From assembly GCA_008508345.1 (NCBI GenBank), contig QNGE01003082.1, positions 22,473 through 86,472 of the forward strand: a DNA stretch of 64,000 nt, written 5' to 3'. This stretch comes from Paragonimus westermani (taxonomy: Eukaryota; Platyhelminthes; Trematoda; Plagiorchiida; Troglotrematidae). The notes beneath the pieces are model-generated. The model worked only from the letters and a program-made list of their open reading frames with translations, was not told the origin of the DNA and ran no database searches. A program made the position numbers and the translations under genes. Position 1 is the stretch's first letter, and every line of letters starts with the position of its first letter. This document shows positions 26,058 through 38,400 of the stretch, piece by piece.

Positions 26058-26246
26058 TGATAAACGAATTGAGAATAACGTAATGTTGGGAGCACGTTGT
26101 AATACTCTACGTTCCAACCACCTCGGGTGGCCTTCCTCAAGAGTGTTTTAATCGAAATCACAGTCCTGAGGAAGGCCACCCGAGGTGGTTGAAACGTAGA
26201 GTATTGCAACTCGCTCATAACGTAGTTATTCTCAATCTGTTCATCA
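26058..26246. repeat. Imperfect inverted repeat with hammerhead-like stem-loops
   Basis: The left arm 26058-26139 and the right arm 26167-26246 are reverse complements with a few substitutions and small indels, around a 27-bp spacer. The inner 50 bp are the best matched. On the plus strand the right arm has CTGAGGA at 26166-26172, a stem of 7 pairs (26174-26180 with 26184-26190, loop CGA), then GAAAC at 26191-26195. That resembles a hammerhead core, but one extra base (26173) lies between the first box and the stem and no clear stem I closes it. The left arm has the same structure on the minus strand with both boxes mutated. Such stem-loops occur in Penelope-like elements and other animal repeats. 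A 120-codon minus frame across it (26024-26386) is a by-product of the repeat. Confidence 0.88.
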
Positions 26247-29200
26247 GTAGACTGTGTACCGTTAATTTCTGTCAGGTCTACGTGGTTTTTCACAATCACA
26301 TGGCGTTTACCGACCGACTTACAGCTGCTTAGGTGTTTGCTCTCAAACTGGTGACAGGAGAAACGCCCATAAGTAACACGAGTCACTTGATTCCTCTGGT
26401 GGTTCTACGGCGAAAAATTTCTTCGTTGTTGTGGGGCTGACAAAGCGTTGAACAGATTAACGCAGCTGCACACCACCGACACGCAAATCGTGACAGCCAC
26501 TTCCGCATTATGTCCACTCAGTGTCAAGTGTCTAATAGTCAGTTAACAGGAACGTCGTTTAGTTGATATGGAACCGTTGCTCGGTCAACTCACTAATTAA
26601 TAACCACTTTAGCGGATGCTCCTTAGCCATTTCCTCCATCTATCTACATCGCCACTCAATCTGCCATCGAGGCTGTTGGTTAACGCCCAGAGACACTGAC
26701 TAGCAGATAGAAGAGAGTCCAGCCTTTTGGTTGATGAAAAGATTAATTCTGGTACGCTCAGCTGAACGTGGCTAAGTGGATTTGTAGGCTACAGTTACTG
26801 AAAGAACGAAGTGTTTCACGTGCGTTCTAATGTCCCACTTGGTGTGATTTAACCGCCAGCTGACGAAAGTGACGATGTTCAAGAATTCCCCGTTGATGGT
26901 GCTGTAATTGGTAGGCGTTGGTCTTGAAGATCTTCTGCAAGTCGACAAGGTGGCTGACAGGTGTAGAACGTTTTATGACGTACCATATAATACAGAGCAA
27001 ACCGTGAAAACAAAAAGATTCAATTTTTAGAGTTTACTCGATCGATTTCGTCAAAAGAGGTTTCTTTATACCAACTCGAATTTTAGTAGATTCACGGCCT
27101 AATTCAGTAAACAGGGCAGGAAACTTGTTCACGGAAATAGGCTGATAGCTTCAAAGTAGGAGTGTTCCTTGGTATTTTTTTCTCACGTCACCCTATTGGA
27201 GAACTTTGGTCAAGGTTAAAGATCGTTCAGGTTTCACATCGTGGTATCCAGCTGGCGCTACCGTTTCTCATAAACAATGTCATTTTCCGGCGATATGTTA
27301 TACTGTGTGATCATAGTGACATTTGATAAAAGTTCGATGGACGACAAGCAAAGACCATAGGGAATTTGAAAGACGATTTCTTGAAGCCAGCTGCTCCTGC
27401 CTCAATCGATCGCTCTGAATTGGGCTTCCTGCATTTCATTCCATTAAATTCTAAGAGATTTTTTTAATTAGGATGTTTTAGCTGATATACTCTGATGGAC
27501 GTCACTCCTAAGGTAGGTTAGCCCATACCTGTGCTCCAATGACAGTTCAATCTGAAGGAGATTAATGTCCACAGTCAGCTCAAAAAACTCTAGTAAGTCT
27601 GGTTCAGCTGTTTCTTTAAAATGGACAGTAAGCGATAGCCAGTATTTGTTTTTCAGTCAATAAACTAGTAAGCAAATTGCGTGTTAATAATACTACCGAC
27701 ATTGTCACAATCCGAATTAGTCAACAGGATATACCATCGGTTCTGAAACGAACAAAGATTTTAAGTCATACACTCCACTTACACTCGGTGAACGGCTTTG
27801 ATTTTCTTCTTAAATGAAACAGCGTTCCAGTGAGTCTACTCAACGATGCACACAAACGAACTAAACATCATAGTCTACTGTAGTGAGGTGAAATTCGTAG
27901 AAAATATGCGGTTTCCATTGTCAGCGAAAAAGCTGGTGTTGATCCTGTAATAGTACTCGCATTCATCAGAACTACACATATCATGACCAGGTCCTCTTGC
28001 GATAATGAAAAAACCAAACGCTGCTGTTTTTAAATATTTTTTTCAGTTAATCAACTGTGTCGCACCATTTGGTTCACCCTGGATACCCTGTGCTTTCGGA
28101 GAACGTTTCATTTAGGTTACCGTTTACCTTTTTTAAACACTACCCATTCAAACCAATGCCTGTGACACGCGCAAACGTGTGCGGGCCACCGATAATGCAT
28201 CTGTGTTGATCGAAGCTAGCCATAAAATTGCCAAGTGAATAGTTTAGCAGTTTTCGTCAGTAATATACAACGTTTTGCCTGATTGCATATTCAGAGGGCA
28301 GTGGCTATTTTCTAATTGAATGATATTGATTTCCCTGGAAAAGTCACGTAAGATGGCATCAAAAATAACCCGGAATGAATGCAGGAACTAGGTAAAGCTC
28401 ATTCCTATGACTAGGAAAGGGCATTGAAAAAGTCAGGTCAACCGATAACACTTGTGAAACGCAGCCTTGAAGAACTGTGATCAGGCATCTCCCGAATCAG
28501 CGATGAGGTACTCATCCACCCGTTTAAACTGTCAGATTCATAAAGTGAAGGGAAAGAAATACATTTCGTTGTGCATGAAACATTAAAATATTGGTCATAA
28601 CAACCAATAAGTTTTTGGTTCGCTTAAACATTGCGGTCGACGAGAACATCGTTTATCCGTGTGTGAACAGTGTAGGAGTGTAACTGATATTCCGATCGAG
28701 TTATAAACGTATGAGAATTGTCTTAGACCTGACACGTTACATTTACAACTCCAGCCACATTTAGAATATCTCCGTCAGGGATGTGCTGACGTGAAGAGCT
28801 GAACAACTGAAACACTAAATTCATGTTAGGGCTGTTCCCGAATGATGGAATTGGGTAAAACAAGTGGTTTTGACAGTAGTGTGTTGCGATCACTTTGTTG
28901 TAGTTGACTGCTCGTAATCAGCCATCATGCTTTCACTGTGTACACCATCCACTACGTAGTTACTTCTCTTACACAATGAGTTATTCCAATGCAAACCATG
29001 AGCACTTTCGCCAGAGAGGGAGGTCAAAGCACGTACCTTAAGGATCGCATATTTTGCAAACTTGTTTGGGAAATTTAGAACAGTTCGTTCTCTTCGAAAG
29101 TTCAAAGAGAGAAGTTAAGACAGTTAATGGTAGATGTAAATATTTTGCACTGACTTATCAGTGGCAGATTTTCCGTATCAAGTTTCATATCAAGTTCATG

Positions 29201-29283
29201 TCAAGTTTTTCGCATCAAACAGTTACCGGGGTAAAATGTGAAGTCTAACGGTGGGTTGGAAAAGGTCACTAAATAACGGGAAG
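26247..29283. other. No identifiable feature
   Basis: No recognisable gene. A short degenerate tandem of ATCAAGTT-like units occurs at about 29175-29215. Confidence 0.5.
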
Positions 29284-29484
29284 GGTCATTTTCATGAACA
29301 ATGGCTTTCACACCCAAAAGATCAGCTTCGTTCGACTGTTTCCGACCGCTCTAACAAACACCAAGAGCCCTGGATGGGAATGACTTATTAGGATTCGGAA
29401 TTCACAAGAAGGCAGAGGTGATGTGACCACTGGTCAGGACGTGTCTGGCTACTGTAGACACGGGTTGCTTCCTTCTTTCAACGG
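29284..29484. repeat. Dispersed repeat of unknown family, copy B
   Basis: The second copy of the repeat at 13970-14165, same orientation, about 15.3 kb away. It keeps 'TGGGAATGAC', 'TAGGATTCGG-ATTCACA' and the CTGGTCAGGACGTGTCTGG block. The first third is more diverged than the rest. No coding potential. Confidence 0.7.
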
Positions 29485-32400
29485 AACATGTCAACTCATT
29501 GGCGAGATTCCATTCTTTAGGATGCTGACGAATTCTAGAAAATCTTTAATACAACATGTCTGAAATTTTTTCTAAAGAGCTTATGCTGGTACCTAACCAT
29601 CGTGCCAGTTTATATTACGGGGGAATCGTCGTCTCCAGAATCAGCCTGAGGAGCATTCCAGACTTGCATGTCTTAGGCAAGCCGTAGAATTGATGTGCCA
29701 ACGACCCACGCGGTTTGAGATTTGAAGACCACGTTGTGAAATGTGTGTGGTTGTAAAAGGAGTTTTATATTTGATGCTGACGAGTGAACAAGAAATGGTT
29801 GCATCTACCATTCTTGTCTAAGCTTTTTTTTCAGACTCTGTGACTATCGTTTATGTTGCCTACCATGGTATTTCACGCTTTTACAGTCCCTCAACACACC
29901 ACTTTTAATTCTCGATGGAGTGTATTGATATTGCTGATTCATTCCTCAATTGAAAGTGCAACTTCACGCTATGAAATCTGATTAAATTCTGTCATCGGCT
30001 TTCCACGTAATCGAACTGGTTTGTTCAGTGAGCTCGGAGGGTTTTTAAATACTCATCAAATTAACGTGCGTAACATGTGATGACCTTGTAACTCGACGGG
30101 TCTAACTATATCGACTGCAGACAGGTTGGTATTTCCTAGAAAATTAAAGATCAATACTGTGGGCTTTCGATTCCACAAGTGTGCGGCAAACTGTTCGTGG
30201 GGAAACTGTGAACCAAAATGTATAATTCTTTCTGGTTCCTGTGGTTCATTGCAGTAGCATCATAACTGTTTAAACTAGTATACTGAAATAGGACAACGAA
30301 ACACGTTTTCGCTCATCCGTTCAACACATGCGTAATAAAATACGTCGGTTGCTGAACCGATGACGTTGATGTGACATCTTGAAACTCGTAGATAACAGGA
30401 TATCTGTTGTAGCTCGTTTGGACCAATTAGCCGTTTAGGTCGGTTTGTCAGCTACCTAGTTAGGCTATTTCTAATGTATTAGGACATTTCAGAGTGCAAT
30501 CGAGTGAGACAAGCCTCCGAATGAGAGCATTTGAATACACTAAGCATTTTTAGCCTCTTCCTACATGAAAACCCGAAAATAAAGTTTTTTCTAGTAAACT
30601 ACGGGCAGAATAGGTATCAATTTATGAACGCTTCGTTCTGTTAATTCCGCCGAACATTTCAGTCAAAAGCGGAGAGGTTAACTTTCTTGGAAAATTCGGT
30701 TTTGACAGTATGTAAAATAGCAGTTCTTATCAAGCAACATTTTGGGGACGACACAAGGTTAGGAGTGGTGTATGTGTGTAGTTCCCCAAAATTCTGCCCA
30801 AAAATATATAGTCTTATCGGGAGATTAGATGGAGCCATTGTAACAATCATCGGATTGCTTGTACAACGTGAACTAAACCACTCACATCCAATCACATCTG
30901 TTGCACTCTCACGAACATTTTGCCGAGCCATTTCGAAAAACTCACCACTCCTATAGGAGCTCTGCAATGGTGCACATCCCCTCTCATTATCGAAGTCTAA
31001 ACTATAGTCATATCGGAATGTGACAACTACGCTGTGACAACTGCGCCGACGTCCTCCTATCACTTACGGCCGAGTCATGATACACAAACGCCTAACTACA
31101 TTCACCTGTGGTCAGTGCGTAAGACATGAAGTGTACAGCATACAAATGAGCCTTCTACAACACAATTTACCACGAATTTTATGAAATCCTTGTGCCTTAA
31201 ATGAACTTTGTAAGAAATGTCTTAAATGAAGAATAGTTGCAGGCACTTACCGAACTTAGGGAAAGTGGAACTGAAAAAGGGTAATACGCATGGTGAGAAG
31301 TTTCGCAGATGTTTCGGAGTGAACTCAAACAAGTGCTGCAAGTCTGTGACAACTACTCAATTGTCTGGGTCCTTAACAACTCTTTTCAACGTCTTTTGAA
31401 CTCACTAGATTCGAGATGAATGATTTTACTTTGTTTCATTAACAAAGCCAGAATCAGCATTCTGTTCATGACACTGTTCACCACCACCTTGACTGCCAGT
31501 TCGAATTCTGATATTTGCCCACATTTGGCGTGTTGCCTAATATATCAAATGAGACTTATGATGTTAGTGAATTTGAGCTGCAGTCGACCTTACCTCTGTT
31601 AGTTGTTCGAGTCCAATCTGAAAAACCAGCGTGACAACCGTCTGAAATTTACTAGGTTTCTAGTTTCTCCCAATATTTCTTCCAACCACGTGATGAAAGT
31701 CGGCAGACTGCTTTGACTCTTTAGCTATTTTCTGAACAACCTATTTGACGATTCGCAAATGACTGGTTAGATAAACGTTTGGTTCGTCTGAGCTGTGTGC
31801 TAAGGTATTTGATGGTGAGCGGAGCGTGGTTCACCATCATGCTAGTTTTCTCCATGATCATGATATAGAAGATAGCTTGGAATGAGAATAGGAGAACTCG
31901 TCAATTTTTATGTGACTTTCACAACATTAACGCTTTTAGTATTCTGGTTAGCAGTTTCCTTTCTAGCCCACAGGAAGCTCTTATCTCTTGACTCCAATCA
32001 CTAATCAGTAGCAGATTATACTGCGTTTTTGTCTCATAGCTTCTTCCTCATAAGGTGGTCTGGATCATGCGACGAGTGGTTTAGTCGCTCAAAGTTTCAG
32101 CCCCGTAGGCTGCTCTTTTGAACTCGTGCAAAAATCAGGATGCGCTTTGTGACACCTTATTCATGTTTGATTCCAACAGCTAACCCATTAAAACAGCGTC
32201 TTGAATGCAAGTGATTGTAGCTTTGAACAAGACATAAACAACCAACAAACAATGTGAGAAAGTTCAAGCATTCCTTGGCATGTCTTACCTTATTGTTGAT
32301 ATCGTTCGAACGTTTTTCAGTAGCAGTGGATGTCGTCGTGTTTGCTGCATTATATCTAGGATGCTATCCGGGTCCCTGAGGCGATCAACTTGTCATCTCT

Positions 32401-35031
32401 GTAATTCGCCAAAATGATCTCGTCGATACACATACATCCATGTTAGATTTCCGTTGTTCTCGGATATGCAAACAGGATCACTACAACCCTTTCTTGGAAT
32501 GAGAAAAATGTGGTTATCATCTGGCTCACCTTCACTTGTTGAGATTCAAACACCGAAAAAGTCACAAACACAATTCGTGAACTCAATAGATCTATATGGT
32601 TGACTTCTGCATGACTCACTGTCACGTGACCGTAGGCTTACTTTAAGTCTGGTAGTTTACTTCCGCAATAGCTTAGTTCTGGTAAACCTTGATCGATTGC
32701 ACAGACATGGTTTTGAGCGCGGTGTTTTCCACGTCTGAAAATATATGCCAGATCGGTGTTTAAGATGACACTTTGCTTTTCGGTAGGGTGCAACTACCAG
32801 ATCAGAGGGGGTCGGCTAGTGGTATGAGAGAAACGTTGTTTCGTTTTGTTGAAGTAAAAAAATGTAGGTTCACCAGTGTACAAAAGTGCAAAGGTGTGAC
32901 AAATTTCCGAAGAAACTCAAAATGACAAAATCTGAACATTATCCGTGAATGTGGCAGGTCACACCAGATAGCCAGACCACAACGACACATACTGGCAACC
33001 ACAGGTTCAAGGGTGGAGCCCCACCAACTTCAAACTCTCACGTCGTTCAGGTTTGAGTGTGTGACGTGCCTCGTTGTGTGGCAGGAAACTTCTGGTAGTG
33101 TACGACCCGCAAGCACACTTTTGCAAATTGAACAACGGAATACAGATTTCTAACATTACAAAGGTTGTGCTGGAGTAACTTTTGCTACAACTTTACAAAT
33201 GTCGCTACAGTGAGTAAAGAAGCAAATTTTGCAACAAAATAAATTACAGGGGTCACATTTGTGATGTAGTTAAGAATTTTTCTTATCAGTCGGTCACAGC
33301 TGGCATCTGTACAAGTACAGCAAACTTTGCTCGATGGCATACTATTCACTGTCATTCCTCCATATTCTTTGTTTAAACTTGCATCAGAAAATGGCTGTTT
33401 CAACAAGTTTATGGTGAAAAAAGCCCCCTGTTGACCACGTCTGAATTTCTCTGGACGATACAGATACTCTAGTTCTTGTTTATTTGTTGAGGTTGCCACT
33501 GCCGCTGACTTGATTGTTTAGCCCAATTACTTATTACCTGGCTTGCACCAACTGTTGACGCGACATCTATTCGGCTCACTGGTACACTTGGTCCGTTTGC
33601 TAGCTGCAGTTGTACACAGTTAACACCAAAACAACAAGCTAGTCATCGTGACTACTTTCGTTTCTAAATAAGAAAAAACTGCTTTATTCATAGTTTGAAT
33701 ATATCTGCTGGACCTAGTAACGAGGACAATAAATTTTCTGCAATATTCAGTTGTCAACTTTCAAGTAAGATATCTGTTCAGACTTCTGCGTACTTTCCAA
33801 AGGATCGTTTTTCAATTAAGAATTACGGTTAAAGTACATACCATCTAATCATTTATGTTGCCGAAGAAAAAATGAATACACGGCGAAGCGGTATCTTTCA
33901 CTCCATTTCTTGCTAATTGAAAAACGATGTATAAACCTGATAATCAGGTCAACTAGTAGAGTTTGTACTGGATGGTTGTGCGGGTTATGCTACCCACTGT
34001 CATGTCTGCATGTATACCGACCACCAGTTGATCGTTACTTACAAAATCCTTTCAGGCATCAAGAGTGAGCACGAGCACTTCTTTGAAAAATTCTAACTTA
34101 CTGTTGCAGAAGGGCTGTGGAAGTACAAGTCTTTACGTACAGTGATGGTTCTTCAGTGTACAAAAGATATTTTAATAGTTCCATTTCGGTTGTGTCTGAG
34201 GGATTTAAAGCACTGCTCAGGCTGTTAAAATGTGAATAGTCTTTCATCAAGCTGACGGTCTGAATTAGGTCGGGAGAACACCGGATGTGACATACTCTAT
34301 TGCGTCCTGGCAAACGTATTACGAAGCAGCGAGTTCGATGTGATCACCACGATCATACGCCTTACTTTATACTTTTGTGAACGCCACACATTGTGGTGTC
34401 TATCGCTTCTTCTACCGGTGGTTGTACTGGCAGGTATACTGTACATTGCAAATAGAGAAATAGTGACACTATCTGAGTAAAAGAAACACAAAGTGGCTTT
34501 CCCTGGACATGAAACCCAAACCAAAAATCGCTGCTGGGGCAGAGGTATTGTATCCTATCCTAAAATTAAGGCCTCTCTACACAGCAAACTTCCAGCGACA
34601 GGATCACTTGACCTGATTGTTTCCACAGCAGTGAAACCGTTTATGTTGTTTCAATCTCCACTGACGTGATGATAATATCAGGTTGAATTTTTGGACCAAA
34701 TCTATGATAATGTTGTGGTCCAGTGTATAGTTATCGTATTGGTTATGGTTACATATGAGTCATCAACTAGAGTTGATCAAGACAATCAGTCAAACTGAGC
34801 TTGGATCGTTATCCTAGGCAGGTTATTCAGTCGACAGGCCACTCCAGCAATGCGCGCCGCCCGAAATAGATGTGTATACAATGGACCAAATGTTACTGTC
34901 GCACACGTGTAAAACATTTAATGGAATTTAAATACAAACGCCCTGTTCAAACTGAAGAGGTATCTGCGTGTGACCTCTAAACCTGCTGGATGTAATGAAG
35001 GCTGTGGGAACGTATAAGAGCTAGGAGACAA
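29485..35031. other. No identifiable gene; one small palindrome
   Basis: Overlapping open frames on both strands at 30659-31063 (134 codons minus, 89 codons plus) are near the length expected by chance and match nothing I know. A 9-bp hairpin lies at 31810-31839. The rest is featureless. Confidence 0.5.
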
Positions 35032-35182
35032 CCGGCAACACTGCCGGAAATTAATAAGTGGATTTAACAGGACAGTTACTGTGTCTCCTCTCGAGACGAT
35101 CGGGCAACCCGATCATTGCTCACAAGCGAAAGTGGTTGAGCGTTCAGATTTGATGATTCGGTCGTGCCTAATGTAAGGTGAA

Positions 35183-35237
35183 TGGCGCAGTAGTTAACAC
35201 GGTTGTCTCATTATTGGAATGTCCGGAGTTCAAATCC
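35183..35237 (+). promoter_or_regulatory. Internal RNA polymerase III promoter (A and B boxes)
   Basis: The A box starts at 35183 and fits TRGYNNAGYNG. The B box at 35227-35237 fits GGTTCAANTCC except for its first base region. The boxes are about 33 bp apart, normal for tRNA-type promoters. They would start transcription about 10-20 bp upstream of the A box and read through the ribozyme. Activity is inferred. Confidence 0.65.
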
Positions 35238-35248
35238 CGGCCGTGGCA

Positions 35249-35305
35249 AGGATATGCACTACTGACGAGCTCTAATGAGAGCGAAACTCGAGTCTAGTGT
35301 TTCCT
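35249..35305 (+). ncRNA. Hammerhead ribozyme, type I
   Basis: Every core base is present. Box 1 CTGACGA is at 35262-35268. Stem II is GCTCT (35269-35273) paired with AGAGC (35278-35282), with loop AATG. Box 2 GAAA is at 35283-35286. Stem III is the 8-base palindrome ACTCGAGT (35286-35293), and the cleavage triplet GTC ends at 35294. Stem I is CACTA (35257-35261) paired with TAGTG (35295-35299), extended by a G-T pair and an outer AGGA/TCCT helix (35249-35252 with 35302-35305) across an internal loop. Predicted self-cleavage is after C35294. The tiny self-complementary stem III matches natural schistosome Sm-alpha hammerheads, where it is too short to be stable alone and favours cleavage in dimers. 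The internal loop of stem I facing the stem II loop fits the tertiary contact that speeds natural hammerheads. Activity is predicted, not shown. Confidence 0.92.
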
Positions 35306-35400
35306 GTCGAAAGAGGCCGGCTGGAAAGTCTATCTGAATGCGAAGGCTGCAATCAAATGTGAGTGGTGCTCAACTTGAAAATAAACGAAATCCTCGACTA

Positions 35401-38400
35401 CTCATCAATGATAGCATAATATGTTATTACAGAACAGAAGTTAGAAGAAGGCAATATTAAAGCTTCACACCTGTGAGAAATGGCCAGATTAGTATTTGAG
35501 AGCTTAACAGTTTATAAATTGGTTAACAAAAACGTTCTCTAAAAGTTAGAGGTTAGACAAAGAAAGGTTATGGTTAGTTCTGCCGTTGAGCGACTGCTAA
35601 TCTCATTTGGATGTTCTAGTTGCCAGATAGACCAACATTACAATAGTTATACAATAACGTTCATATTACAACGTTTTCCTGACTATTGGGCGATGACTAG
35701 TGGATAACGCCTATTCCAGACAAGTTCCAGGATAGGTTTGGTGATGTATATGTCATACAGAGTGGAGCAAAACATCTAGGTTGATTTGATATGGGAGCTG
35801 TGAAGCCAATTCAATAAGCGCGAATGTTTGTATCCGGTTCGGATCGTGCTGGAGGATGAAGGGATCAAAACAGTCAACTGAAGAAGAAACAAAGAAGGAT
35901 ATTGAACGTGTTATCAGATGTGAATATTTCATTTCGGCGGGATTTATTCAGCTGTATTGACCCACATAATGTTTGTTTATTGGTCAATTTTAATGGAACG
36001 TCCATAGCCGCTTTCATGGTCCATGCCACTCACTGGGCATACGCGCGCAGTGGGTTTTAGTCATGAATTATACGGCTAGTTTCGCTGTTTATTTTAAACA
36101 AGTACAGTCTTTAGATTACGATGCTCATGAGAACTGCATAGACACTCAGTCCGTTTCGTGGCCCCATGTAGTGCTATGTCCTATGAGGTATTGGCAAGGT
36201 AATTCACAGTTATTAATCTAAATTCACCGCAAACACACTATAAGTGGCACTACAGGGACAAAATAACCGGACTGGGTATGTGCGGTCTTGGTGAATTTTT
36301 ACTAATAGGCACCCACCCACTACTGAAACTAAAAACTACCCAGTACCGTGAGATGCAATGGGTTTTTACATAGTTAAAGCTGAACCCTAACGTAAAAACC
36401 TGGGATTCGGCTTGATTTGCACCTGCGTCAGAAACAACATGCTCGTTCACGGTGAGCGTCGTACCAGATGAACTACGAGGCCATGCAGAGGGGTTAAAAA
36501 TGTCATATTTCTGTATTACCCACCCCCAAACTACTGTCTCGTAGGGTTTAACAACTCCATTGCCACAGCGGAATTTATTAATCAGTTTATGTGGGAATCC
36601 ACCAAATCATGCATGCTATTTCTACGGCTAGTTTGAAACCACCAGAAATTCAGATTTTTGCAACTTATCAACTCCACCAAACTACTTATTGCCGATGAAG
36701 TTTCTGCGTTTCGTGCAAGTATTGGCTTCCCAGGTGACTTTGTAAACTGAATGATAGACCCGTTCTAAACGAAAATCCTTCAACGAAGAAGCTACTTGCA
36801 TCGATTCCGTAAGTGTTTCGCCTAGGAGACGTTCAAAACACATGAAAAGTTTCATTTCACTCTATTTCGGTATTTTCAGTCAAACAAGTTGGTTGCTTAA
36901 AGTTTCGACGGCCCATCCTGGACGTTTGCCTGAAAATTTGTTCACACATATATAACCGCTTGTTTTTCGGACTCGTGCGCTTGGATGTGAAGGCTACTTG
37001 TAAAAATCGGTCTCCAATGTTCCTGCGTGGGCTAGATGGATTTGTCCAGGTGGAACTGAAGAATAAATCGTTTGAATTCGGATGGTACAGTTACACATAT
37101 GTATTAGTCTCGAATCACACGTTTATAAGCAAGAACGAACGATGCCATTAGTGTTAACTGTAAGAACAGAGAGAATTTTAGTCTTAGAAGGTAGGTGTTT
37201 TACAGATCGATTAGTGGTTATCTATTAAATGAATTTTACTTAGTTAACGGGATACACATTTAAGAGGACTCTTCAACAGCAAATGATTAGATAACTAAAC
37301 TGACATGTAGAAGGAAAACCTGCGAGGAAACGAACATAACGTGTTCAAGAGGAATTTTAATTGGTACATGTATTAAAGAGTGCTTCGGTTAGCTGGAACG
37401 CTTTTCAGTGAAACTAAATGTATTAGGTCATATAAACGAATATTATTGTATTCAGATAGAGTCTCAATAGGATAGCTCAGCAGTTTATGGTCTTTAGTTA
37501 CACTGCCGCCAAACAGAGATAAACAGCTGTACAGATAACGAAGAAGAAAGCAATGAGGAACTTGCCTTCCAACTGTTTGGTACAGTTGCAAACACAAGAT
37601 AAGGCGAGAAGCCAGATTTTGGATAGCGGTTCATCAATGTGAACAGACCAGCACACATCAGAAGACGACATGATTATAGGACATATGATTGTTAAACACC
37701 CTGAAAAGGTTTAAAACTGAGCATATGTTTTTTTATCATAAGCGGCAATATTCTAATAGTAATATTTTAAAGCTATCGTATTAATAGTGTATGTAGTAAT
37801 TGTTTGCAGCTTTCCGTAGAAGAATAGGTACATTTTGGACTTCACCTTCTAATCACCAAAATAAGTTCACGTGTAGACGAGAGAACTTTGACCCAAGTTC
37901 AGTGGAAATGATTTTTTTCTGTGCTCGATCAAACATTAACAACTGGCTACAAACATTTAAGCTTTTCCATCGTGCAGAGCAACGCCGGACCCGAGTTTCG
38001 TATTCGTTATGGCTCACTAGTAGAGTTTCTCTGTTCCATGACCGGGACTTGAATTCTGATCTAATTTACATGAGACACTCTTTTTGACCGTTGCCTCAAT
38101 GACGTCACACTGAAGATGACGTATCATATGCAAGCTTCTAGCCATGTGTGAATATGGTTAGTACTCACGTTATTTTTAAGCTTTTTCTACCCTCTTTATT
38201 CCTTAGTTTGTTTCGTGGGCAAGGAAATGTTCAGCTTGTGTCGATGACGAGTCTTGAGCAATTTTTGCGTTGTTCAGATATGATGATTCTGTGAACTGTA
38301 CTTATCAGACTGTCGATTACTCGAGGTAGTTTTCAAAAGCCCAACTATCGGGGGCATAACTAAGGTGGGGATTCCAGTCGTCATAGAGCTTTTTTTGGCC

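Larger units (their letters stand above)
35160..35400 (+). mobile_element. tRNA-derived SINE carrying a hammerhead ribozyme (Sm-alpha-like)
   Basis: A tRNA-like head at about 35176-35247 contains an A box (TGGCGCAGTAGTTAACACG, 35183-35201) and a B box (AGTTCAAATCC, 35227-35237) at the normal spacing for RNA polymerase III. Between them 'TCTCATTAT' resembles the anticodon loop of elongator tRNA-Met. The T arm has an extra base and the 5' acceptor strand no longer pairs, so it is not a tRNA gene. A complete hammerhead ribozyme (35249-35305) follows within 20 bp of the B box. This arrangement is the hallmark of schistosome Sm-alpha elements. After the ribozyme, about 100 bp of non-coding body reach 35400; the 3' end is not marked by a poly(A) run and I found no target-site duplication. 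Two strong hairpins lie just upstream (35032-35047 and 35098-35114). Confidence 0.82.

Noticed and set aside
30659..31063. 134-codon minus frame overlapping an 89-codon plus frame
   Set aside because: Length is near chance, both strands are open over the same stretch, and no domain is recognisable.
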